This document shows, in pieces, positions 49,459 to 60,561 of a stretch of DNA of 64,000 nt. Position 1 is the stretch's first letter. Each line of letters opens with the position of its first letter. The stretch lies in assembly GCA_009823395.1 (NCBI GenBank), contig CM020507.1, positions 5,821,001 through 5,885,000 of the forward strand, in the 5' to 3' direction. The position numbers and the translations under genes were made by a program. Origin of the DNA: Thamnaconus septentrionalis. Its lineage: Eukaryota > Chordata > Actinopteri > Tetraodontiformes > Monacanthidae. The notes under the pieces are model-generated. The model was not told where the DNA came from, did not search any database, and saw nothing but the letters and a program-made list of their open reading frames with translations.

Positions 49459-51493
49459 ATGAAGCCACTTGTACGTCGCATGATGAAAGTGCTGCTGCTG
49501 CTGCTGTCCCTCACGATGGGATTGCTGTGGATCCTCATGCAGCTCCCTGAGCACCAGTACACCTGGATTCCTTCCTCCCACATCTTCAGCGACAGCTGGT
49601 TAAGCTACACGGACGACGGTGGAGGCCCAGAGTCGGCGTGCGACTGCTTGGCAATCCTGCAAGACGACGACCAGGAAATAGAGAAGGCCAAGTTATTGTC
49701 CCTTACAAGAAGCTTCCACAAGCGAGTGCGAACCCCTGATGAATTCTACATCAATGCGACTCAAGACTGCAGGTTTGATTGTGGATTCTGTTCTGAGGCG
49801 CATTCTGATGGTACTGATTGACACGTTCACGCAGGATACTGTGAAAGGCCCTCTGAGCAAACGTTACCTAAAGCAGCGTCCAGATGGCCGGCGATAGTGT
49901 CCCAGTTACTGATGAACTGTTACACTCAAGGATACGTATGAACCGTATCTCCAAAAATTTGAAATTTGAACGCAAAGTTCATGTTCCATGGTTTATTTTA
50001 TTATTATTTTATAGTGTTGATTTTCATGCATATTCAACTGTTGAGCAGCAGCGCTTGCTGATTACTAGCAGAGTTTGTCTGTTTGTTTGTCTGGCTTGTC
50101 AGGAAACTCCTGAGCAACGAGAAAAGTCAATCTGTCACTCCTCTCACTGGCATGGCCAAGAGATGTGTCTGCAAAACAGCCCGTTTGTCTAATGTTTTGT
50201 ATTTTCAGGAAATTTAAGACAAGCAGGAAGTATTTGACAGTGACACTAAATAAGGAAGAGAAGGACTTCCCGCTGGCCTACTCTATTGTTATCCATCAAA
50301 AGGTAAATGTTATGGGTGCAACTGTTGAAGTTGTGTCTCTTGATCCAGCTAATGTATGTGGACAGCTTGGGTGTCTTGAGCGAAAAGATGTGAGAATGTT
50401 CAAAAGCAAGCAAAAAAAAAGTCTCAAGCATAAGAAATATGTCTGTCTTTCTAAGAGGGAGGGAAGTGAATAACTAAATAGTTATTACAATTGTTGAACA
50501 TAAAACACTGCAGGTGCAGAACTTTGAGCGACTGCTGCGGGCCATCTACGCACCTCAGAACGTTTACTGTGTCCACGTGGACACCAAATCAGCGGCCTCA
50601 GTCCGAGCTGCCATCGAGGGCATCGTCTCCTGTTTCCCAAACGTCTTCCTGGTCAGCCAGCCCGTCAGTGTGGTCTACGCAAGCTGGTCACGAGTCCAAG
50701 CCGACCTCAACTGCATGGCCGACCTCTACAACTCCACCACCACATGGAAATACTTCATCAACCTGTGTGGCCAGGACTTCCCTCTGAAAACCAACCTGGA
50801 GATCGTGAGGATGTTGAAGTCACTGCTGGGCGATAACAGCATGGAGTCAGAGAAAATGCCTCAGAGCAAGCTGTACAGGTTTCAAAATGCTTACCAGGTG
50901 GTCAATGGAGAAATCACGGTACTTCTTTTGAATATTCAATATTTCTGTTGTGAGGTTGACCAAAAGAGAATGTCACTCTTGTATTATTGGGCTATTTTGT
51001 CCATTTCAGGCAACTGGAAAGAAAAAGGATCCTCCCCTTCAACCTGCCCATTCTATCAGGAAATGCCTACATAGTAGCCAGCAGAGGCTACATCCACAGC
51101 GTGCTGAAGGACCTGAGAATACAGAAACTGATAGAGTGGGCCAAAGACACCTACAGTCCTGATGAGTTCCTCTGGGCGACTATCCAGCGAATCCCTGGCG
51201 TTCCGGGATCAAAGTGGCCCAACCAGAAATATGACATGACAGACCTCAACGCCATCGCACGGCTGGTGAAGTGGCAGGGTCACGAGGGTCAGCAAGGTTC
51301 TCTGGATGCAGTGTACCCTGAGTGTCAGGGCAACCATGTGAGGTCCATATGTGTGTACGGCGTTGGAGACCTCCACTGGCTGCTTCAGCAGCATCACCTC
51401 TTTGCCAATAAGTTTGACATGGACAGTGACCCTGTTGTGGTCTTCTGCTTGGAGAAGTACCTCAGAAGAAAAGCACTGGCCATGAGAGACTGA
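49459..51493 (+). CDS. gcnt1-like: Core-2 beta-1,6-N-acetylglucosaminyltransferase, copy B (frameshifted as assembled)
   Basis: Exons 49459-49772, 50209-50302, 50514-50918 and 51010-51493 have correct borders and phases. The anchor (VLLLLLSLTMGLLWILMQL), stem ([16 protein letters not shown]), [12 protein letters not shown] and the exon 3 catalytic half are intact. In exon 4 the C run after GATCCT is two bases shorter than in copies A and C (near 51041). The frame therefore shifts and meets a stop at 51160-51162, before the SPDE catalytic Glu. Read in its own frame, the rest of exon 4 is intact to TGA at 51491-51493. This is either a pseudogene or a homopolymer assembly error. Exon 3 also changes Gln to Leu in SLLGDN. 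A poly(A) signal AATAAA lies near 51714. The 5' flank is duplicated at 47322-47557. Confidence 0.8.
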
Positions 51494-54400
51494 ATTGGGT
51501 GGTTTGTGGAAACATAGAACATGAAACAGGCCAAAATGTGCTTCAACTTGTTCACTTGTACTTCTTATTTATTTATATGTTGGGTTAAATAAGGAGGAGA
51601 AAAAGGATGTCATTTTCCAGGAATTATTTTTGTCAATTTGTGGCTGTAGTCTGTAAATACTGTTTTCATCTCTGTGCTTTTCTTATGTGTCAGCTTTTCT
51701 TCAAGGAAAAATAATAAAATGTCATAACTGTCTCTTTGCTTTGTAGTTTTAAAGAGTGCAAGGTGACAGAAACACAGAATGAATGTGCAACAGAAAAACT
51801 AGTATTGTGTGTGAATGTCCTAAAAGGACACGTCTGCAGATCTCTGGACATAGCTTTAAATAGTTTTAAATGCCTTTGAAATGTAAAAGAAAGAAAGAAA
51901 GCAAATTAAACAAAGGTCCTCAACTATGATTTAGGGAATAAATGGTGATCCAGTCAAAGACTACAAGGGAGGCAAGGGGATGTCTGCTAAATCAAGCTCT
52001 ACCAATTAAAAGTAAACAGTATTAAGACACTGACTGAACACATCTGGTTTTTGGAAGCAGATCACACTGGGCCCAGGTGTGACTCAGGGCTCCTACAATA
52101 TATGACAACCGTTCAAGAAAACTGGAAACAGGGACACTTGGTGTCCGATCGAGGTATTGTCACTAAATAAGAGAATCACATAATACACATTTAAATGACT
52201 CTAAATCAATGTCTTATTCTTCCTCACAATTGCCAACAGAAGATGACTTTCTTTCAAAAAGTTCCTTTCCCAAGAATATAATTTAGCCCTCTGTGTGCAG
52301 CGTCCTGCTTTGTTGTACTTTACACATGTTTGGATGGGAGCACGAATACTTTGAGGTCCAATGTATCCTTACTGCTCTCTGGCACCCCCTGCCGATTGAG
52401 TTCTTCCCCCTCGACGTCGATTGCCAATCGCTGGCCCATGTGGTGTTCAAGCTATCATGACGTCAATGCCTTCAAAAGAAATTAGTAAGTTTTTTTTTCC
52501 TTCACTTTTGTTTTTAAAAATAGTGTTACGTGAGAAACAGTGTTGGGACCCAGAAGCGGAAACAGTACGCTCGAGAAAAAAAAAAAAAAAAAAAAAAAAA
52601 AGATACAAACACCGGAATCAAGGAGTCAAAGGGAAGTGGGAAGTCCGCACATGGGGAGCGAAGTTCTGAAAGAGAGTAAGTGTTTGAGCCCTTAAGTAGC
52701 CTGAGGAAATTACGTGTTAAGATGGACAACAGATTACTACCAAAATAAAAGACTAAAGTGGACTACAGGAAACTACCAAAATAAGAGACCATCCGAAAAT
52801 CCCGACAAATATGCTAAACACTTTTTAAGTATGTTACTTTTGAGTACTTGTACACATTTTTTTTATTTATTTTTTTACTCACAAAAACATGTGAACTTTA
52901 GAGAGCCCAGCCAGTTCTACCAGATACAAAGGAAGCGACTGCTTATTGATGTCTCACCTCTAAGGAGCATGCCGGAAGTTGGCTGCTTTACATTAAAGCG
53001 GAATGATGACAGCATAAGTCAACTCATACAGTATATTCAGGAAACATAGGAGGAACAACATGTTGAAAGTCGTCATTGGAAATCAGAGGTAGGAATCATG
53101 CACCCACGCACAACCTGCTTGTTTTCATATTCAAGCATTCCTGGTTACATAAGATTGCCCCTTCTGGCTAAATCTGAAGTGTTTTGAAGTAATACTTGCT
53201 CTGATGTTGGCACATTTCTTGCAACTTCTTTGAATGGCTAAACATTTTTTGATATTCTTCATAAGGTACATGTGTGTGTGGGGCGGGTGGGATAGTCTTG
53301 GCTGCTTCTAATTGAAATAATCAGCAACTCTAAAAAAAAAAAAAAAAAAAAAATGTCACACGAAAAAATGTCAGTTATATCGCCACTTACAGTACGTCAC
53401 ACCATCGAGTTGCGATTATTATAATTATAATTATATATACTTTTCTATAAATATCTACATACATCACTGGAAATTAGTTCTGCTTGTATAATGAGCGCAT
53501 GAGTTGCCATGCTTGTAGACTGTAGAACCTGTTTGCCAACATGTTTCCAGTGCACGCTGAAAATTCAACAAGACAAGTACAACAGTGCTGTGCTAACAAC
53601 AGCCTCTCCCAACATTAACGGTTAAACCTGCAAATCCGGAATATTGACCATAACTTCACATTCCAGCAGCTTTCCAGCGTTATTTTTGCAAACAAATATA
53701 AGCACAAAAACAATATATCGGTACAAAGAACATATGAAGTGTATTGTGTCAGAAGCCAATAATTATTTATTTATTTATAATTATTTTAAAGCTAACAATG
53801 ATGATGATGATGATGAAACCAACAATAACAACTAGAATAGACAATGTATTTAAAAGCCAATTTATGGTTTATTCATTATCCACTTCAACCAGAATTTCAA
53901 CAAAGTCCACCCTACATGGAGTGTGTAAAAGTACATGGTTCTGGAATTCAGCCTTTTGTGATGTCACAAAGGGCAACAATACCTCTTCCCCGACAGTGAT
54001 AGCCCCCTCGCCAGATGTCAGGCAAAGCCCATTTGAAAAGTCAGACAAAGCATAAATCTGAGCAGGAAGCTAAAACCCAGCAGAAGACTTCAAACAGCAG
54101 GCTAAATATGCTGCTTTATGAAGATGTTTTTTGGGGGTGAACTTCCCTTTTATTTAACATTTATATTAACATAATCACTCATTAGATGCTCTCATACGTA
54201 CATATACATATACTTACCAGTCCTTACATCTTTAACATGATGTTATTGCTTTCTTTAGTTTTTTTTATACAAGTCCTGTAGAAAAATTCTCAAATCAGCT
54301 TTACATTTTACCTATAAACAATGCTAAATGTACTTACATCAACTACATCAAGATACATGGCAATGCATACTTAAATAATCTCAATACTCTGCAGTTGTTA

Positions 54401-55228
54401 CCAAAAGATCATCTTTCAAGAAATGTATCAACATTTGTACACTTTCCCATAGATGCTGAATAGATAAGGTTGTTTTGAACTAAACAAGTTTATTCAAATA
54501 AAGTACAGATACTAAAAAAAAATAGCTAAATAAAATTACAATGAATAAGATAAAAGTAGAGGTACCTTGGGCCAGATCCACAGAGAATGCATCGTAAATT
54601 GCGACGCTTTTTGCAGCAACCATCATTTTTCATCTTCTGTTAAGTGTGTTTCTTGTAGTAACACTGTGGAGCATTGAATTTTCTTCAATTGGGTCAGAAT
54701 CTTTTTTCTCCTAATGGGATGATTACCATCATGCACATTATAGGAAACAATATCTAACTTATTTTTCCAGTTTGTAATGAATTCTTCTAATTTCTGTCAA
54801 TCAACTGTTCAAAAAGTTGCCCAGCAAAAAAGAAAAGGCATCTCCTTTTAAAACAAAAAACAGAAAACACAACCAATAACATGGCTTCCAAAAGTCTTGT
54901 GTGGCAATCTTTCTGGTGGATAGCACTAAGTGCTGGTCCAGCTGCCCTGCCTCATCAGCCTTTGCAGCCTCTTAGACTTCAATACACAAAGCCTTAAAAG
55001 GCCCATGTTAAGGTTGACTGGGAGTGGTGCCAGTGAAAGTTTGCTAACATGTTGTTAAAATGTGCGGTTTCAGTCTGTACGGTTTCAGTGAAAATGACGC
55101 CTTTGTGTATTGGTTTTGTCTGATTTCCTGGTACAACAAACAATTCAGAAAAAGAATAAACTTAAAATTACCTGCTGACATCTAACATTCTGTGATCACA
55201 TTAGGCAATGCCCCTCCCCTGAATTGAA
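51494..55228. other. Intergenic region between GCNT copies B and C
   Basis: No supported protein gene. It holds a poly(A) tract at 52568-52600 beside repeat-like sequence (52540-52800), an A run at 53332-53353 and the repeat at 54160-54560. A possible noncoding exon of copy C ends at 53088 (donor GTAGGA at 53089). Confidence 0.5.
54160..54560. repeat. Dispersed repeat, second copy of 2112-2500
   Basis: It aligns with the cytokine-intron copy through its whole length, with scattered substitutions and small gaps. An end-like GGGCCAGATCCACAGAG starts directly after it, at about 54569. Confidence 0.6.
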
Positions 55229-58200
55229 ATGATGATGAAGCCACCCAGACGTGTCAGCCTGAAGCTTCTGCTGAAGATCATGGTTCTATTGGGATCACTG
55301 TGGCTGTTCACTCTCGTTCGTGAGCCGAAATCAAAATGGAATCCCTCCCACATTCTAACTGATGGAGTTCCAGGGTCGGCATGCAACTGCTTGGAAGTTC
55401 TGCGCGGCGACGAAGAAGAAATAGAGAAGGCAAAGATACTGTCAATCAGGAGGGACTTCCGTAGGAAAGTCCGGGTCCCGGATGACCTCTACATCAATGC
55501 GACTCAAGACTGCAAGTGTGTTGCAGGATTCATCAGCTTTGTAGCCCCTTTTCTAAAGCATTAGACGTTGACTTAGGGCGTGTTCAGACTGCCAGCCAAA
55601 ATCTGATTTTAGTCCATCCAGATTGAAACCGGATGACTCTTGTCGTTCAAGCAGTCACAAATAACATGAAATCCGATTTTTTTTCCAGATACAGATTGAA
55701 ACTGCCTTTGGGAAACTACCTTCGGGAGGTAGTTTCAAATCGCATTTGGACAGATGCGTCTCAGTCTAAACAGTTCCAAACAAACCGATCGGTTTTGACT
55801 GTGACTCTACACGACGCAAGACCCAATGCGCTGGACAGAGGAGGAAACTTATTCATCAGTCAGTCTGTGGGGAGATAGCTCCATTCAATCCAAGCTCCAG
55901 GGCAAAGTATTGCAACAAGTCCATTCAGTTTTTGCTGTTGCAGTTATATGACGTCACACACTACACGCGCTGGAAGAGGCCTCCGCTCCGATGTCGTTGT
56001 TACTGCAACCTGTCAGATGGGTCAATAATGTGGCCCAGTCTGAACAGAGCCAGATCCCATTTGGGTACTTGCTAAAAACAGTGTGGACAGTCAGGCCTAA
56101 AAATTGGTTTTGAGATGGAATCTGATTTTAATCAGATTTGCCTGCAATCTGAACGCAGCCATAAATTCAACATTTGTCCATGAACCATCTGAACCTGCTT
56201 TGATGTTTGTTGAATATCATGTATTTGCAGTCAATTTAAGGCAGACAGGAAGTACTTTGAGTTTCCCTTAAGCCAGGAAGAGGAGGAGTTCCCGTTGGCC
56301 TACTCTCTGGTGGTGCATCATAAGGTATGTTCAAATTTTGAAATAACATTCATCCATCGAGTTACACAGGGGTACTGGATCCTATAGTAGCTGTCTTAGG
56401 GTGAAGGTGAGGTTACACTCTGGACAAGTAGCCCGTTGATCACGGGGCCACAGCAGAGAGACAAACAACCATCCACACAAACACTCGACAACTCAAGATA
56501 ACTTAAAGTTGCTAAACATCCCAATGTGCATATTTTTGGTGTGTGGAAGAAAGCTGGAGAGAAGCCACACAGACACGGGGAGCACACGAATCAAACTCAG
56601 GACCATCTTGCTGTGAGGCCATACCACTGCAAACACTGCAACATTCAAACAGGATGTTGAATATTTACAGTGAGTCACTGTATAATATTTGTCAGTCACA
56701 TTTGTTATGGCCTATTATGTTTGTACTTGTGAGTGGTGTGTGTCTTTCCAATACAAGCATAAAGGACCAAGGACCAATCCCTGTATGATTGGAGTAGGAG
56801 TCTTGTTTGCATTGCCGGCAGTAAGTCAGACTTGTTCCCAGTGCATGTTGGCTTCATCGAGCCAGAACCTCCAATGTGCGCTGGGAGGTGGAGGACGTGA
56901 CCTGGGCCAGGGAAGTCTGGGCGTCTCTGTTGAGACTGTTGCCCCCTTGACCTTAGGATTGATGAATGGATATTTTTTATATCTTTTAATATACATATAT
57001 TTACACACATACCCCTCATTATCAGCTCTTCAGAGAGGGGAAAGTCGCTCTTACGGCAGAAACACTGCTATATGGAAACAGTGCTTGGTTTTGGATGCCG
57101 CTGTTTACGTCTGTCAAAGTACGTGCCGGTGTGAACGCAAAGTCCTTGTTAATCGGGTATGTTTAGTCTGGTGCAGCCCTGCCGCTACCTGTGACTCGGC
57201 TGTATAGGACGCCCTTTTTTTTTGTGTTATTTGCGCAGATTATCTGGTAAAAAAGCCAGGCAGTCGCTTTGTGGATCTGGCCCTTAACCTTTAAAAGGCC
57301 GGTTGTTGTAGCACGGTCCAGAAAGTTTAGACCGCATTTTAAGTCCTTTATGTTCATCTGCTGCAGGTGCAGAACTTTGAGCGACTGCTGCGGGCCATCT
57401 ACGCACCTCAGAACGTTTACTGTGTCCACGTGGACACCAAATCAGCGGCCTCAGTCCGAGCTGCCATCGAGGGCATCGTCTCCTGTTTCCCAAACGTCTT
57501 CCTGGTCAGCCAGCCCGTCAGTGTGGTCTACGCAAGCTGGTCACGAGTCCAAGCCGACCTCAACTGCATGGCCGACCTCTACAACTCCACCACCACATGG
57601 AAATACTTCATCAACCTGTGTGGCCAGGACTTCCCTCTGAAAACCAACCTGGAGATCGTGAGGATGTTGAAGTCACTGCAGGGCGATAACAGCATGGAGT
57701 CAGAGAAAATGCCTGAAAGAAAGCTGAGGAGGTTTCAAAATGTTTTCCAGGTGGTCAACGGAGAAATCACGGTACTTCTTTTGAATATTCAATATTTCTG
57801 TTAAAAGTGACATTTAAAAAAAGGGAATTTATTTCACTCTTGTATTATTGGGCTATTTTGTCCATTTCAGGGAACTGGAAAGAAAAAGGATCCTCCCCCC
57901 TTCAACCTGCCCATTCTATCAGGAAATGCCTACATAGTAGCCAGCAGAGGCTACGTCCACAGCGTGCTGAAGGACCTGAGAATACAGAAACTGATAGAGT
58001 GGGCCAAAGACACCTACAGTCCTGATGAGTTCTTCTGGGCGACTATCCAGCGAATCCCTGGCGTTCCGGGATCAAAGTGGCCCAACCAGAAATATGACAT
58101 GACAGACCTCAACGCCATCGCACGGCTGGTGAAGTGGCAGGGTCACGAGGGTCAGCAAGGTTCTCTGGATGCAGTGTATCCTGAGTGTCAGGGCAACCAT

Positions 58201-58356
58201 GTGAGGTCCATATGTGTGTACGGCGTTGGAGACCTCCGCTGGCTGCTTCAGCAGCATCACCTCTTTGCCAATAAGTTTGACATGGACAGTCACCCCATTG
58301 CCGTCTTCTGCTTGGAGAAGTACCTGAGACTGAAAGCACTGGCCATGATTCACTGA
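55229..58356 (+). CDS. gcnt1-like: Core-2 beta-1,6-N-acetylglucosaminyltransferase, copy C (GCNT1-like)
   Basis: Four exons: 55229-55515, 56231-56324, 57367-57771 and 57871-58356 (TGA), giving 423 residues with an intact frame. The start has three ATGs in a row (MMMKPPRR). The anchor spans about residues 12-30 ([20 protein letters not shown]). The stem is about ten residues shorter than in copy A. ACNCLEVL and YINATQDC are present. Exon 2 encodes a distinct [20 protein letters not shown], then [10 protein letters not shown]. Exons 3 and 4 carry all catalytic motifs, including [17 protein letters not shown], almost identical in DNA to copies A, B and [15 protein letters not shown] and DSHPIAVF are copy-specific. 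Intron 1 holds a transposon-like insert and intron 2 an inverted SINE-like copy. The role is the same as in copy A. Confidence 0.92.
55573..56162. mobile_element. Nonautonomous DNA transposon-like insert in intron 1 of copy C
   Basis: It begins GGGCGTGTTCAGACTGCCAG and ends with CAATCTGAACGCAGCC, an imperfect inverted repeat. Internal copies of the same motif (CCCAGTCTGAACAGAGCC at 56034, GTGGACAGTCAGGCC at 56085) suggest nesting. GGGCGTGTTCAGACTG ends are common in fish miniature transposons. Confidence 0.55.
56390..56645 (-). mobile_element. SINE-like repeat, inverted, in intron 2 of copy C
   Basis: CACGGGGAGCACACGAATCA, GTGTGTGGAAGAAAGCTGG and CTTGCTGTGAGGCCATACCA are reverse-complement relatives of the family at 8061 and 63058. 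It is diverged. Confidence 0.55.
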
Positions 58357-58439
58357 CAGCTTATTCAGTGTGTGCATTGGTCAATTATTAGAAACATGTA
58401 AAACATTACTAGCTGATTATTGCAAACTGCAAACACAGT

Positions 58440-58750
58440 AACATGGGTGGATGGATGGATGGATGGATGAATGGATGTCACATGCACATTCTATTTATTT
58501 ATTTACAGTGTGCCTGACCTCATTGTCGTCTTCTGCTTGGCTTCTACCTGACAGGGCACGATTCAGTAACCACAAGCTGGTCCGAGGCAATCAGAATTCT
58601 TCCTTTCTTTCTTTTTTTTAAATCCAGCAGGCAGAGACGGAATCTGAGCACGAAGGGAAGGGAGGAAGGGGAGAAAAAAAAATCCTTGTCTGTGTCACAT
58701 ATTTGGCAAATAAAGCTCATTCTGATTCTGATTCTGATTCTGATTCTAAA
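58440..58750 (+). repeat. GGAT tract, exon-4-like relic and retroelement tail downstream of copy C
   Basis: A (GGAT)n tract at 58446-58476 is shared with copy D at 62381-62410. At 58506-58555 the text resembles the 3' end of GCNT exon 4 (CATTGTCGTCTTCTGCTTGG). CATATTTGGCAAATAAAGCT followed by a GATTCT repeat at 58700-58745 is a typical LINE 3' tail. Confidence 0.55.
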
Positions 58751-60561
58751 TCAGCCTCTACGAACACTGTGACAAAATAAGAGTTCTGATATGAAGTTAC
58801 GCCAACACTCAAGGCCTTCAGTAAAAACCCAAGAAAATAAATTTTTGGGGCGTGGCATTGACTCTCACACATTCCTGTCTTGTACACGCAGTACGGGTGG
58901 ATTGTTTAGCTGCTTGGTTGATCCCTGTCATTATTTTTGCACCACGTGCCACCGGAGAATTAAGCAATTCATCTCCTCCTCCTGAATGGCTCCATTGTCT
59001 CGCTCACTGTACTGGCGACTGGTGTAGTGTTGGTGTGTGTTGCTTGCACACCATGACCTTTAAAAGTCCTGCAGTTGCTGGATACATCTCATTGCCAATC
59101 AAACAGCCCTGAAACAGTCAAAGTCAACACTTACAGTTGACATAGATGAGTGTAAGACCATGTTCATGAAATGTTTTGTCATTTGCTCACGACTCAGGAA
59201 AACACTGATATTTCCTGGAACAGACATGTTTGAAAAGGTGGATCAGTTTTTCATCCCGCCAGAGCAGTTGAACCGGTGTGTCAGAATACTCTCTCTCTCT
59301 TTCTGACACTACACACCTCAGAACAGTCTTGAGTTCACAGTACATGTGTCGATACACTGCCAGTGATAACTTCAGCAGTGGGTGAAGAGCAGCTGAAGCA
59401 GCCTGTTGCGCTCACAAATCCTGGGTCAACAGCTCCAGACGGGACGGAATAGAAAGGTACATATTTTCAAATGGTAAAATAGTTTCGCTCTTGACGAGCA
59501 CAAAGACTTAAATTCTGAATTGGATGATTTCTATGCAGCTGTTTGTGCTATTTTTTTTTGTAATAATATCATGATGCTCTAGTACAGTGACAAGTTAAAA
59601 CAGAAATATTTTATATTTTATATTATGTTTTATACTCGGCTGACTTGTCACGATTCTGCTACACCACTCTCAAACCCAGAGTAACGACATCAGTGTTCTA
59701 TTTTGAGTAGAGCTGAGAGGATTCATCAATCAATCAATGAATCATTATACTGACTTTTTGTTATTCGATTACAATAATCCTCAATTGAAACTTTGTATCC
59801 TTAATTTTGACATAACTAATTACATGTCTACTCCCATTTCTTACTTAGTTTATGGTTTTTGTTTCAGCCAGTTCTGTAATGAAGGTACGTATTGTTTTCA
59901 GACAAACTGTACCTGTGTCATGTTTCTATTAGTTTGACTTTGTTTAATCAAATCAAATCAAGGAAAGTAATTGATAGATTAATTGGTTACAAAAATAATG
60001 GACAACTGTAGCTCCAATTTTAAAGTAACAAAACCTCTTAAGCTCAAAGTTTGAAACACCCAATTTTGAAAATCTCATTCACATGACACATTAAGCTTTT
60101 ATTAAAAATGAATGAGTAGATGATTGAAGAATGCATGTCCGGTGCAGCAGAAAAAAAGTGTTGTTAAATTGTTTAGACAACTTTGCACCAGATTAAAAAT
60201 CTCAAAGGAATGTACTTGGCCAACAGGTCGGGTCAGATGTGGTGACGTTCTTACTCGGGTTGCTTTTTTGTCCCAAGATGTTATCTTTTTTGTTTCTAGT
60301 GTCAATGTGTTGACTTCTATTTCTCGAATACACTTATGTAGACTTAAGTCTTATATCCTATGTATGTAGAAATAATCAATAATCACTGCCATCATTCTTT
60401 TCCCTTTTTCTCAAGGTTAGTAACATGTGGAGACAAAATTGACCTACCATTTTGGACTACAAATGACTTCAGCTAAGCCATTTGCAAAACAAATATGTCT
60501 TTCTGAAAGTAAAATGGCAGTCCTCCTGTCAACTCTTCCCACTAAATGCCAATTCGCCATC
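58751..60561. other. Intergenic region between GCNT copies C and D
   Basis: No supported protein gene. A possible noncoding first exon of copy D ends at 59456 (AGAAAG/GTACAT). The remainder is AT-rich and unremarkable. Confidence 0.45.

Noticed and set aside
52568..52600. Poly(A) tail of a processed retrogene
   Set aside because: No coding sequence is found on either side; more likely the A run of a dispersed repeat.
53644..54055. Small open frames with Asn/Met runs
   Set aside because: AT-rich trinucleotide repeats; no homology.
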